DNA of 64,000 nucleotides from Costus lasius (GCA_027563935.2 CM050446.2:32615501-32679500), one strand, 5' to 3'; positions 44,350 through 55,429 are shown, numbered from the stretch's first letter. Notes: generated by a model not told the origin, from the letters alone. Translations and numbers: made by a program.

Positions 44350-45579
44350 GGGTGAGTTTGGGATTGCAGTGCAGGTTCTGCAGTTGTAGGTTATAAAAGT
44401 AATACTGTTGCTGTACTGTAAGTACTGTTGCTGTGCAGGTCATGTAGATTGCTGTTAAAAAAAATAATAAAAATATAATTAAATAAACTTAAATATAATT
44501 AAATATAATTAAATATAATTAAATATAATTCAAGATTTGACTAATTAGTTTACCAATATGTATTAGTTTGTGCCATTTTCATTACACTGCTCAAATTAAC
44601 TTTAAACCACGACGGAAGGATGAATCAAATGTAGAATAAACTTAAATAAAACATTAGGAAAGATTATTGTACCATAATAAAACTTCATGAAAGAGTTAAT
44701 GTCCCAAAATAAAACTTTTAGGCAATGTTCTATCAACAATGTCCCAAATATGATGGATGAACTATATTAAACCATTTCAATAGTTTGCTTAGTTTATGCA
44801 CATATTTGAAACTTGACAGTTTATATATCAGTTAGGCAATTAATTCTTTTGAAAAATAAAGAGATGTTTTGTAGACCACGTTCTACTTGAGAAATGAAAG
44901 TAAGAAGATTATGGAAAGAATATCAATTTTATGTAACAACATATAATTTAATTCGTTTTTGATCATTCAGATGTATGATGAACAACTGCATGATCCTAAG
45001 TTTTACAAACCTTTGTAGACCTCCGCCGCTGTGCCTCCCCCTCCGGAACAACACATAGACCACAACCCTGGTTGCCGCTCACCGTAGAAAAGGGTGAGGA
45101 GAGGGACGGATGGCGCCCTTAAACGGCTCGGGAGGCGAATCGGATTCGGAAGTAGAGGGAGGCAGTGAAGATTGGAAAGGAAAGGGCGAGAAGAGCAGCG
45201 AGAGGGGGATTTGGGGGCAGAGATCGGCCTCTGGTAACGAGGGCGCAGTAGTGGGTTCTGGCGAGAGGGGAGAGGGCGCGGTGAGCTCGGATGAGCGGAC
45301 GAGCAGGCGAGAGGGGAGAGGTGCGGCGAGCTCGGGCGACAGGGCGAGAAGGCGAGGGCGTTGGTCTAGGGCGAAAGGGACGAGAGACTTGTGAGAAGAA
45401 ACCCTCCTTCCGCGCACCCACAGGGAGAGGCTGCAGGCCGAGCCGGGTGAAAAACACCCGGTCAACAACGGTCAACGCGAATAAGCAATTACTATTTGCC
45501 CTCGGCGCCAAACAAAAATGACTTCGTTGACCAACGCCCTGCTTGACCGGCTGCTCCGCCTACACTCCCAAACGCACCC
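44350..45579. mobile_element. 1,230 bp TIR element with TAA duplication, inside LINE RT
   Basis: The left end GGGTGAGTTTGGGATTGCAG and, on the complement, the right end GGGTGCGTTTGGGAGTGTAG are inverted. TAA flanks both sides (44347-44349 and 45580-45582). The LINE frame reads straight across the empty junction (VMDVL to SLILK), which proves the ends. The left half is AT-rich; the right half (45000-45540) is a GC-rich segment with overlapping long ORFs, likely captured host DNA or compositional artefact. No transposase. TAA target and GGGTxxGTTTGGG ends fit the PIF/Harbinger group. Confidence 0.88.
45060..45520. other. GC-rich cargo segment in TIR element
   Basis: Purine-rich on + (GAGGGAGGC, GGCGAGAAG runs). 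Frames of 94-130 codons are open on both strands (Ser/Pro/Leu/Arg-rich), a sign of composition rather than selection. It could be a transduplicated host fragment; I cannot name a source. Confidence 0.4.
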
Positions 45580-47689
45580 TAAGAACATCCATGACAAGAA
45601 CAAAGAGATAGGGGGAGAGGGGATCCCCTTGTCTAAGACCTCTAGAGCTAGAGAAGTGCTTAGAAGCAGCCCCATTAATGAAACAAGAAAACTTAGCCGA
45701 CTCAATGTAGGCCTTAATCCAAGTGAAGAATTTTGGAGGGAAATTGTGAATGTAAAGAGTATGGTAAATAGCATCCCACTTAACACTATCAAATGCTTTG
45801 GCAAGATCAATTTTGAGAAGAATGAGTGGATGTTTCCCTTTAGAAGAATGCATAGTATGAGTAAGCTCCTGAATGGTAGAGATATTATCATGTATACTAC
45901 TGCCCTTGATGAAAGTTGATTGTTCAATATTGACAAGATCAAGTATAAGATCACGAAAGCGATTAGCAAGGGTCTTAGCAAGAATACGATAAGAGACGTT
46001 ACATAGGGAGATGTGCCGAAAATCTTGAATACGCCTAGGATTAACAATTTTAGGGATAAAAATTAACAAAGTCTCACCCGAAGAAGGGGAAATGAAAGGA
46101 GTAAGGAAGAAAGATTCTATAAATTGAGAGAAGTCAGGCTCAATATGATTCCAGAAGGTTTTGTAAAATTCATTGGTGAAGCCATCCAGGCCAAGGCTTT
46201 TACCATTGCAGAGATTGGGGATGACAAAGTTGAGCTCGCGATGCTGGAAGGGAGAGATCAGGTGACTAGAAGCGGCTTCAAACATCAAGTTTAGGAAAGA
46301 GGAGGATTGAAAATGTTGAAAAAAAAAAAGTCAGAAGGGCCCTCACAATCATGAGATAAATCATTATGGATAGGATGCCAGAGGCTAATGAAAAAATTAG
46401 CAAAAGATTGGACAATGGATTGAGGATCCGAAACAAGGTCTCCTGAGTCTAAGGTAATGTTATGGATAAGATTAGCTCGGGCCCAGGTGGAAACAAGATG
46501 ATGAAAAATTTAGTATTGGCATCGCCGGCCTGAATCCATTTAAATTTGGCAAGAGTTCACCATTTAAGAGAGATTTGTCTAGTAAGAGCTTTGGACTTAT
46601 TAATGTAGGAATTAAGATTAGCTTCCTCAAGGAATGAAAGGGGCCGAGCAGCTCCAAGGGATTGTAAATAAGTAATGTGAGAATGGGTGAGATCAAGAGA
46701 TTTTTCAAGTTTTCCAAGGAATTTAGAGTTCCAAGTGGAGAGGTCTCTTCTAATGCTAAGGAGACAAGAAGAAAAGTCCCAATCAGCCGGGTACTGGTGA
46801 TCTAAATTAAGCCAATTAGTGTCAACAATTTGATGGACAATAGCATACTCAGTCCAGTACGGCTGGAAACAAAACAGCTTAGCAAGGCGTTTCAAGGAAC
46901 TATTGATAGTAATCAGGAGAGGGGCATGGTCAGAAACACTATGGGCTAGGTGAAGGACCTAAGAGCTACCAAACCAATCCAACCAGGAGGTGGTGGCAAA
47001 AACCCTATCAAGTCTGCACAAAACTTTGTGGGTACCTTTTCTATTATTACACCAGGTAAATTGGGGGCCATTAAAGCCTAAGTCGACCAGACCATTAGCC
47101 CTAATAAAATTACGCAGACAGTAAGAAGAAAAGGAATTAGAAGTATCAATACCTCCACATTTATCAACAGAATTAAGAATACAGTTAAAGTCCCCGCAAA
47201 TTAACCAAGGATAACTAAAGATGTTAACTTTAGCTAGATCATTCCACATAGCATTACGGGACAAATTATTTGTACTAGCATAGAAGGTAGACAGGATCCA
47301 AGGCTGTCCCAAATTCATAATAACCGCAACATGAAGAACCTGGTGACCATAAGCAATTACCTGAACTTTCATATGTTTAGAAGACCAGGCCAGAAGTATA
47401 CCTCCCGAGGCTCCAACTGTAGGGAAATGAACAATGCTCCAATTGTGCCCCATCACTCTCGCAAATTTCTGGATTCCCTCATCAGAGAGATGAGTTTCCT
47501 GCAATGCCAACATACACAAATCATATTTTTTTACCAAGCATTTTAATATGTTCTCAAGAAACCTTCCTCCCAGCACCCCTACAATTCCATGAAAGAAAAT
47601 TCATGATGGAAAGATGGTGTTTAGAATAGCCTTCTTTCGAAGACCGGCGTTAGACCCAGGCTGATTCAGAGAAAAAAAGCCTAGGCCGG

Positions 47690-47860
47690 GTCTATCACTG
47701 ATAATTATTGTTGATGAAAGGTTCATCAATAATAATTATCATTGATGGAAGGTCTATCAACGATAATTATGGTTTATATACTTAATTTATCATTGATAAA
47801 CCTTAAAATATCATTGATATATCTTAATTTATTATTAACGTACCTTAAATTGTTATTGAT
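47690..47860. repeat. Imperfect TATCATTGATAA repeats
   Basis: Several copies of ATCATTGATAA / AATAATTATCATTGATGGA / TTATCATTGATAAACC in direct and inverted arrangement; it would form small hairpins. No gene. Confidence 0.6.
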
Positions 47861-48320
47861 AAATCTTAACTTTAAAACTATCAATGATAAAGATGATTAA
47901 TAAATTTTTGTCAATGTTACCATAAGGTATGCATGATTAATTTATTGAGATTCATGCCTCCACCTTATTGCTTTAAGATACATGAACACGATATTAAGGT
48001 ACCCAACCTAGAATTTATAAGCTAGGTACCATTTTCTCCCTCATTTGTGTTTATTTTTGTTCTTATTTCCAAGGTTCTTTCAAAAATTGATAAAATTTTC
48101 TAAAAACTCTAGATAATTTAAAATAGAAAATTTGGATGTAATAGAACTCAAGAAAATATTATGAGCCACCACCTAATTAGGACAATATGACATTTCTTGA
48201 AGATCTACTTTAGACCTTTAAGCCGGTTAAAATATGTCTAATACTATCTTAAAACCATTCCCAAAGATAATTGTACTTGGTGCCCCCACCTAAGTGTGAC
48301 AACATCCTAGTGTCACACCC
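47860..48320 (+). repeat. Duplicated host block downstream of ATL-like gene, copy 2
   Basis: Collinear with 18620-19040 (TTGTCAATGTTACCATAA, ATTATGAGCCACCACCTAA, TTGTACTTGGTGCCCCC). It ends at CATCCTAGTGTCACACCCT. Confidence 0.7.
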
Positions 48321-49750
48321 TATTCTAACGTAATACAAAGTTTTAAATACAATAAATTTTTAAATCAACTAAAAAATGCAGGGCTCAAATTTGCAAAAAT
48401 CCTATGCAGGGGATAAATTGTTTTGTCCAAATAGGTTTAGCGTGACTGGTAGGAACACACCCCATGCGCGTGGTCCTCAACCTATGTGAAGGGTTATGAC
48501 CTTCATCCGGATCAAGAAAGGAGAGGAGGAGGAAAAGCCGCATTAGATCAAATGAAATAAGGAAAAAGAGGAGTAATTTACCTTAGTTGGATTGGATCCC
48601 AAATCTGAATCCGAACCCACAGTCGACGATGCCTGCATCCGAGTCCTACGCCCATGTTTGCATCGAAAGGAAGAAGTTGTGCGGCTTAATCGGACAAGCA
48701 CGGCTACTAAGCTATCCTCCCCGACAAGCCGTGCTTGCCTCATCCCTAATCCGTCGTGCACGAGTCGCATAGCCCGAGCCAGTCGTCCACCCAAGGATGA
48801 CACCTTAAGCTCACTGGAAATGTGCAAGAGGAAGACAAAGGTGAAAGAGAAAGAGGAGTTCGCGGAGTGGTACTTGTTGAAGGAAAAAAAGGAGAGATTA
48901 ATTAATTAATTTAATTTAATTATTTAATTATTTTTTAATTAATTGATTAATTAGTTATTAATTAATTAATTAAAAAATTTATGCCGAGCCAGCATGCAAA
49001 ATAATATTTGGTCAAAATGACAAATGTTGACCAGCACAAAACAAAACTTTTGTTAATTATGGTCAAAATAGAAGCTATAAGCAAAAATATATATAATAAA
49101 ATAAAAAAGAGGGGTGATCGTGGGAGCCTTCGAACATGACAACAACAAAAAATAATAATTGTTTTTTGGGTGGAAAAAGAATAGCAAAGTGATCATGGCA
49201 ATAAAAAAAAGAAAAATCGTGGAGTTGCTCTAAGCATGCAACAAGAAAAAAAAAAAAATCTATTTTTAGAGAAAGATGCAGCTGGCAAAAAGAAATATGG
49301 AAACAAAAATAATAAAAAGGAGTAACCCATAACGTGTACGAGGGCGCAACTTCTATTCGAAAAATGTGAGCACGTATAGAAGCGTGGGAAAAGAATAAAA
49401 AATAATATAATGTGCAGCCACGACATTCGACGGGGCAAAAATGATCGTATGCCTCAAAAATAGCAATGAAAAAATATTATAAAAGCATGAAGGGAAATAA
49501 ATAAAAAACTCTCTCGATGACAATAGTTCATGTGAAGAAGAAGACAAACAAAGAAAAAAATTACAAAAAGGCTCTTTGGCTGAAACTCATGCAAGAAGAT
49601 AGGCAAAGGAGATAATTCCAAAATAAATATATATCTTTCGGAGAGATAACTTCGAAATAAATAAATACTTCGATGGAGAGATAACAACGAAATAAACATA
49701 CATTTTGATGTAGAGTAAACTCCGAAATGAATCAAACTTTCTTTTATAAC
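48320..49750 (-). repeat. Large repeat family, copy 4 (partial, inverted), with flank
   Basis: 48890-49000 carries the TTAATTAATTAA end. 49120-49280 matches 21770-21960 (GGAGCCTTCGAACATGAC, GGAGTTGCTCTAAGCATGCA). 49619-49740 holds three complemented TTTATTTCGGAGTTATC repeats. The ~160 bp units are absent. 48540-48800 is a GC-richer flank with short ORFs only; CGGACAAGCACGG and CGACAAGCCGTGC form an imperfect local repeat. Confidence 0.6.
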
Positions 49751-49759
49751 ATGCAAGGA

Positions 49760-50026
49760 TAAGGGAAATCACCTAGTTCATACCTCATAATTGATACAAG
49801 TCCCACATCATAAGTCTATCCTATGAGTGTGGGGAGAAATTAATTCTCACACATAGGGTCTATCCCTAATGCGCATAACCCAAAAATCCTAGAATATCAT
49901 GAGATGTGAGAAACAATAAACCTATTATTTTTTTAAACATAAATCATGACATATCAATTTCAAAAAAAATTTAATGACATGCATGTGCTAGAAAAATCCA
50001 TACACCGCATGTATCTTGTAAGTTGC
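49760..50026 (-). other. Truncated internal region next to copia-like LTR
   Basis: On the minus strand this follows the putative primer-binding site of the LTR at 50045-51796. It contains GGGATAGACCCTATGTGTGA and a possible inverted pair (ATAGGATAGACTTATGATG). No gag ORF is present. Confidence 0.4.
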
Positions 50027-50046
50027 TCCAATACCATTATTGGGAA
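50027..50046 (-). promoter_or_regulatory. Degenerate primer-binding site (initiator tRNA-Met type)
   Basis: On the minus strand the sequence reads ATGGTATTGGAGCAAC, close to the TGGTATCAGAGC that begins most plant copia PBSs. Its position directly after the LTR 3' end supports the call. Confidence 0.45.
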
Positions 50047-51796
50047 TCCTCAGGCTATTTTAAAATTTGAAATCAGTGGAAGCGAGCTCGAAATAGGATT
50101 CCTAATTCAACAAGAACTGTCTTACAAGCGGGACAACAGATATGATAAGTTATATATCTTACTAGCAAGTTCTGAGGTAGTGGATGACGATGTTGGAGAC
50201 ACGCAAGTGCCCGTCCTCTACGCTCGTGCACATATGGACTGCCTCGAGATTCCTCTTCCTCCATGCTCATGCTAGCTACAGGAGAAGAGATCCATGCCAA
50301 GGGAGAACTCCACCTCAATTGCGCCAACATCCTAAAAGTTGCGCAAGAGTGGACTGATCTTCAAGTTACGCCACTGAGGAAGTGCGCCATCTTGATGTAG
50401 ATACTGCCCTTCTTCTATATGCACCACCAAAGCACAATGGAAGAAGAAAGAGGCCCTCTAAATCCCTCTCGCGCCAATGGAAGCAAGTTGTCCACTTTGG
50501 AGATGGGGGCGACAAGCTTTCTTGGAGGCGCCAAGGAGGAGAAGAGCGGTAGCTAGGTTGAGAGGGGAAGAGGTCTAGGTGGCTAGGGTTTCAAGAGAAT
50601 TGATACCTAGCGTATGCGCCCCTAGCCTCTTATTTATAGAATTAAACCGCGGGCCCCGACAACTTAAGTCGGAATATAAATATTCAATATATTGATTTTT
50701 GTGTTTAAGTCATGGGCCCCTAAGGTTTCCGTTAAATTCATCCGCTAAAATGGTTTTAGTGCTTAAGCAGTTTTCGATAAAATCATTTGGCACTTAAGCC
50801 GTGGAACCCTCAGGATTCTGCTTAAATCATTTGACGCATCAAATAATCCAAAGCGTTATCCAACTCCGTAAAACCATCTCCCAACTTAACATGTCTCCTA
50901 AATAGATCTGAACTATCCATAGATTCAATCTATGACTATCCAATCAATATGAAATCTCTATCGTCTAGGTGTGCGATCCTGTAGGTCCCTTAGATATTGG
51001 TAGTGATGACATAATCATCATAAATAGTGAGTGACACCTAGAAGTGTATCACTGCTACTCAAGTCTTCGGAATAAATATTGTCATCGACAACCTCAAAAC
51101 TATGATAAGGTACTCGTGTATACTAGTCCCTTTACTAGGTTGATGTCTATATTGGACAAGCGTGTCGCACTTGTTTATCCCAATTGTAATGGTCATGACT
51201 AAATTAGGCTAAACCTAGGTGTGGCCACACACTTTCAGTCATGCACTATATAGGGGCCCATGGACATCAAGCTTCCTCTCAAGGAAGGGGAAAATCCTCT
51301 ATTGACAAGATGCATCACTCATACAACTTATGATACACCCAATGTCAATCATTATGATCTCTCTTTTATGGTGAAGCGTTAGGTTGTATCAAAGCACACT
51401 TCTCACTATATAGAGACACAATCTCCATCAAGTCTAAGGACACATACACTCTATCACTGTGAGATTCTTCTTGAGACACCAAGATGAATCCTCACAGCGA
51501 GTCGATCCAATATATTTGCTTTGATATACTCATATGTCTGTGTTAAGGAACCCATGCTAACCAGCGTATAAACTAGTCTCACCTGCTCTATAGCTATCCC
51601 ATATCCACTTTGGTACTCGACTAGAGATAAAACATCTGAGATATAAATATCTCAAGGGACCTCATCATGTAAACATACATATGCGCAGATGTATAATAAA
51701 CCATGATAATGACAATACTAGTATATTTATATAAATATCAATAAAGTAGTACGATTGTTAAGACCAAACACAGGTCTCAGGGCATAACACTAACAT
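50047..51796 (-). mobile_element. Copia-like LTR (minus strand), solo or with truncated body
   Basis: On the minus strand it starts TGTTAGTGTTATGCCCTGAG at 51796. It contains repeated TTAAGC...CCTxAGGxTTC blocks (50700-50830) and a TATA box (TATAAATAAGAGGC, complement at about 50622-50640). This is followed by a GC-richer leader-like zone (50600-50150, GAAACCCTAGCCACC) as expected for R/U5. The end is uncertain (taken at the PBS-like site), giving an unusually long ~1.75 kb. No second LTR is in the window. Confidence 0.55.
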
Positions 51797-52243
51797 ATCC
51801 GTGGGATAGAGGCGGAGGTTATGGTCGACACCGGCACGACCTATTTATTCACGTTGGCGATCATGGTGGTATGACTAGATTTGTATACTTCACCTACGCA
51901 GGATTGGGTGAAGACTGTCAACACCGCAGAGTAGAGGATGATGGGCATACCCTACGACATCCTGGTGGAGTTTGGAGAGTGGACAGGATGACACCACATC
52001 CGAGTGGTGAAGATGGACGATTACGATGTCATCCTCGGCATAGAGCTACTTCGAAGAGCGAAGGCTTCCATGGTTCCACCCTTGGGAGGAGTCCAAGTGT
52101 TCCACGAGGAGGCGGTCAGGTGGATCCCAAGTATTTAGTGAGGCAGCTCGGTGGGCTCGACCTCCGGCACGTGGGGGACATAGAGAGTGACGAATCTCAC
52201 ATGAGTGCAGGTGAACTCTGTAGGTACATTGTCACGAGTATCA
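51797..52243 (+). pseudogene. Ty3/gypsy protease fragment
   Basis: Reads MVDTGTTYLFTLAIMV near 51820-51870 (the D-T/S-G aspartic protease motif), then IPYDILVEFGEWTG, IRVVKMDDYDVILGIELLRRAKA (in pieces) and VFHEEAVRW. This is the order seen in plant gypsy retropepsins: the DTG loop, then the DDFDVILGxxFL-like box. It has stops in at least three places and no adjoining RT. It is squeezed between two LTRs and is a leftover of an older insertion. Confidence 0.75.
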
Positions 52244-52452
52244 TGTTGAAATTTTGGTCTAACATTATTGATTTGTTAGAGCATTTGTTAATTGATTAAT
52301 GAGCCCATAACATCTCATTATTGAGTGTGAGACAGCTCATGTAGCTTAGTTGGTAGAGCACAAGGCTCTTAACTTTATAGTTGTGGGTTCAAGCCCCTTA
52401 CCTGTGTAGCCCGAGGGTTTTAAGAGGAATTACTATTGGATGTTAATTATGT
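52244..52452 (+). repeat. 5' LTR of copia element (truncated)
   Basis: Aligns with 56643-56800 from TGTTgAAATTTT through TAACATCTCATTATT, GTGTGAGA and CACTATTGGATGTT. Relative to the 3' LTR it carries ~55 bp extra (tRNA-like segment) and lacks the distal part holding TATAAATATGGG (56820-56840). Confidence 0.75.
52335..52407 (+). tRNA. tRNA-Lys(CUU)-like sequence inside LTR (pseudo-tRNA)
   Basis: TAGCTTAGTTGGTAGAGC is a full D arm and A box. CAAGG-CTCTTAA-CTTTA gives an anticodon loop with CTT. GGTTCAAGCCC is the T loop and B box. Overall it tracks plant tRNA-Lys(CUU). The acceptor stem (GCTCATG against ACCTGTG) and parts of the anticodon and T stems do not pair, so it should not yield a mature tRNA. 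The two Pol III promoter boxes look intact. The 3' LTR lacks this stretch. Confidence 0.6.
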
Positions 52453-52470
52453 CTTTTCCCAGAGCCGTTT
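52453..52470 (+). promoter_or_regulatory. Degraded primer-binding site
   Basis: TTTTCCCAGAGCCG resembles the TGGTATCAGAGCC copia PBS with the left half mutated, in the position expected just after the 5' LTR. Confidence 0.4.
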
Positions 52471-52499
52471 AAATAAAGGATAACAACGGAAGATCTAGC

Positions 52500-53760
52500 C
52501 AACTCTCGTTGTCGGCGTCGTCGCTGACATCATACGAAATACCGACGTCAGTTGTCGTTCTACGATTGATTGAGGCTGGCATTGTCGGCATCGGCGCTAG
52601 GGCTTCTGCCCTATTTTTGTGTTTGCCGGCACCGTGTAGTCATCCGGCTCCGCCTCTTCTCAGTTGTCGCGAGTGGAATCGGCATCGGCACAAATGTCTC
52701 TTCCCAATTTTGGGTTGACGCACGTTAAGGGATTCGTCGGCGCTCGTCCCTTTCAGACCGGAACGTTGTAGTAGGGTTTCTGCCCTAATTTTTGGGCCGG
52801 CGGTGACTTCTAGGATGGCAGCGGGCGAAATTCACCCCTAATTTTGGTCGTCGGCGAATTAGGCGACGTCGATGATCTTTATCCATGGAAATTCAGATTT
52901 TTCAGTGCTGTCAGGGCTTCGGCCCTGTGCACGTCGCCGGTAGAGAGAGTGCTCGGCGGTGTCGTCGGTGCTCTCTGCTGGCAGGGTGAAGGGGTGCATT
53001 GTCGTTAGCTGCCGACTCCTTCATCGGCGTCGTCGTTGTCGCCGACAGGTCGAAGTGGATCTTGCGGCGTTTTGTTTTGGGGCTTCTACCCTAATCGGCT
53101 CCAGGAGACGAAGATCCCTCTTCCTCCTCGTCGATTCAGCGAATCAAGATCTTGGGCGATTGCTGGTGAAGGTAGTTGATCTTCGTCGCTGACAACAACT
53201 GCATGTAGCGGAGGTTCCAGGCGAGTCGACGCAGGACAAAGTCAGGGCTTCCGCTCTGATTCGTCGATCTTCATCGCCGTCGACGGTGTTTGCTCCGTGC
53301 GGCTGCTGGCCGGATTCTGTTGCGCGACGAGGTCGCATACAGCTGTGCGAGTAACGTGCACTAATGAGGCATGAGAAAGCGTCGCTGCCTGTTCGAAGCA
53401 GCGAGTGGCAGAGTTTTCGGGGTGGCATGACTTCGATCGGGTTTGCTGGTCGCGTGTGGGAGACGACTAGCTGCAGGCGACGCCGGCGGGGTTTGCGAGC
53501 GCGTCGTCGGGCAGAGGCGTCATAAGGCGAAGCGGCTGGCGACGTGGGGTGTGAGCGGCAAAAGCGGGTGAGTCTCGCGGGCATGATGTGGCGTCAATGC
53601 CTGCGTCGCGTGCGGATCTTCGTGGATTCGTGCGGCGTGAGCGGTCCGCGTGTCACGATCGGCCGTGATTTCGGGTCGAATGCACATTTGGGTCAGATCC
53701 GGATTTGGGTAAAGGCATTCGGGTTAACTGCTTGCGGGTGAAGAAATTAGTGGATCCGAT
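52500..53760 (+). other. GC-rich leader of copia element with repeated GGGCTTCTGCCC hairpins
   Basis: A CG-rich block (GTCGTCGG, CGGCGTCGTC) in an AT-rich neighbourhood. A short self-complementary motif recurs: AGGGCTTCTGCCCTA at ~52600, AGGGTTTCTGCCCTAA at ~52775, AGGGCTTCGGCCCTG at ~52915, GGGCTTCTACCCTAA at ~53081 and AGGGCTTCCGCTCTG at ~53246. ORFs on both strands are compositional. There is no gag homology that I can see. Confidence 0.6.
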
Positions 53761-55230
53761 TTTGGATCTATTATTTCTGGATTCAGGTCCATTTCACTAA
53801 TGGATCCGAGTCAAGTTTAGCTATTGAGTTGGATCTAGGCTCGATTTGGGCATGTAGTATGTCTGTCGCCTGGGCCTAGCTTGCTGGGCTTGGGCCTAAG
53901 CTATGCCCTTCTACTATATTGTGTGCAAAAGCAGATCTTCTGTGCGCAGAAGCAGGTTGCTGTGCTATTTCTGCTGTCTGAGCCTAGTTTGGGCCCAGTC
54001 AATGGGCCAGCTTTTCTGCTATGTGCAGAAGTAGCACAGTGTTGCTTGGCTTGTTGTGCTATGCAACAGCTGCCTACTGCAATTTTTTTATATAAAAAAA
54101 TCAGAAAAAAAATTTCTAATAAATTCAAATCATAGCAAAAATTTTTTATTCTCTAAATAATAAAGGGTCTGACATTATAAAATAAATTAATTGAACCAAT
54201 ATGACTATCAAAGTAGTGTATTATGTCAGTTAATTTATTATTATTTTATTTTATAATGTTAAGATGGTTGTGTATGTAATTCATGCCGATATTAATCGGC
54301 CCAAAGAAAGATTAATATTTAGCCGAATTATATATACACTTGTAGTAATTAACTTCTTTAGATTGGGTTTTCAATTCTTTTGAGTCTAGTTCAAATAAAT
54401 TGCGCTTGTGGGCTATCTTTTGGGCAAAATCTGTTAGGATAGACTCATATGGTATAAGTAGATAACATCTATATGAAAATACAAATAGGCTGATGTGCAC
54501 TGAAATACTATGAACACTAGCTTTACTGATTGTAGTCTTGATGTGTTGAGTGCAAAATAACTTATTGCTTTCCTCTTATATCAGATTTTACTAAAAGGCT
54601 TTTGGTTTTTAAATTAGATTTTAATTTCAACTTAGTCTATGTCATACTATGCTGCTTTTAATCTTGTATCTGTAATATGATATAATTTGGATCTATAATT
54701 CAAATTTAAAGATTATGAAATTGTTTATAATAATTCTTGGTTGCAAAACTAATGTAAGAGGTTAGACATAAGTTGCTTATTTTATATAGCTGTAAATAAA
54801 TGTCTTAAGATTTCTTTTGGAACCACTTATGCATTATTAATTACATAAATAAAATTATGTTTGTATTGCTATTGCAAAATGTTTTGAAACAATATATAGA
54901 TTCATTTTGAATTATATGTGTGTCATAAATGTATGTCTTACCATAATTCTTGAAATTTAAGTTATATAAATTTATGGTAATGCAATTTTTTTGGCCATTT
55001 TTATAATGGTTGTTAATTTATGACAATGTTAATAAATTATTTTCCACTCCTCACATTGATAACATGCTGTATTATAAACATTTGTTATAAAGTAGTTGGT
55101 TCATAACATAATTTCATCTTTTCAAATATTTATAAAAGAAAATTATTTTTTTCATATTTATATTAATTAATTTACTTGCCCAAACGGGGTAATTAATTAG
55201 TATATATATAGAATAATTTGTTATAGTCAT
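53760..55230 (+). other. AT-rich internal region of copia element
   Basis: 53760-54070 has TGGGCCTxxGC-type phrases repeated. From 54070 it is AT-rich without ORFs. TTGCCCAAACGGGGTAATTAA near 55180 starts a series continued at 55630 and 55811. Confidence 0.5.
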
Positions 55231-55231
55231 G

Positions 55232-55429
55232 TAGTGGCGGATCTAGAACCCAAAGGTATATGGGGCAATTAATATTTAGGGGCAATATAGAAGAACTAAA
55301 ATTTATTTAGTGAGGGCAAATTAAAATTTATATACCTATAATTTTATAAGTATGTATTTATGTATAGCCAATTTTAAAATTTGAGTGGGGGCATTTGCCC
55401 ACACTCATGCATATGTGGATCTGCCAGTG
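55232..55429. mobile_element. 198 bp hAT-type MITE
   Basis: The ends TAGTGGCGGATCTA and, on the complement, CACTGGCAGATCCA are inverted. A perfect 8 bp duplication TAGTCATG occurs at 55224-55231 and 55430-55437. An 8 bp target and short imperfect TIRs indicate the hAT superfamily. The interior is AT-rich with GGGGGCATTTGCCC near the right end. Non-autonomous. Confidence 0.92.

Larger units (their letters stand above)
43247..47605 (-). pseudogene. LINE ORF2 (endonuclease, RT, RNase H), interrupted
   Basis: Endonuclease from 47605 (MNFLSWNCRGAG, then a frameshift) to 46959, with LQETHLS, GGILLAWSS, ICGDFNCIL and FTWCNNR. Linker: 46895-46472. RT part 1: 46288-45583, with GKSLGLDGFTNEFYK, FIKGSSIHDNI, IDLAKAFDSVKW and RGLRQGDPLSPYLFVL. 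RT part 2: 44346-43821, with the catalytic LMYADDLIICF and FKYLGAFISP. RNase H: 43720-43247, with KINVDGSW and FETDCQAAY (two catalytic acidic positions present). There are stops and frame shifts between parts. RT parts 1 and 2 are in the same frame once the 44350-45579 element and one TAA are disregarded. Confidence 0.9.
43090..47660 (-). mobile_element. LINE retrotransposon with RNase H (minus strand), 5'-truncated
   Basis: Reads from ~47660 down to an A/T run at 43110-43130 (the poly(A) tail seen from the other strand). Only ORF2 and perhaps the last codons of ORF1 are present. It contains endonuclease, RT and RNase H but no zf-RVT between RT and RNase H, which suggests an internal deletion near 43860. 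A 1,230 bp TIR element sits in the RT. It lies between a third ATL-like copy and that copy's expected downstream block (47860-48320). Confidence 0.85.

Noticed and set aside
45079..45511. 94-130 codon ORFs on both strands
   Set aside because: Inside the GC-rich half of a TIR element; open on both strands by composition; kept only as possible cargo.
52335..52407. Functional tRNA-Lys gene
   Set aside because: Acceptor and anticodon stems do not pair and it lies in an LTR; reported as pseudo-tRNA.
52509..53741. Several 65-146 codon ORFs in the copia leader
   Set aside because: CG-rich composition opens all frames; no gag or other domain, and the region is better explained as leader with hairpins.
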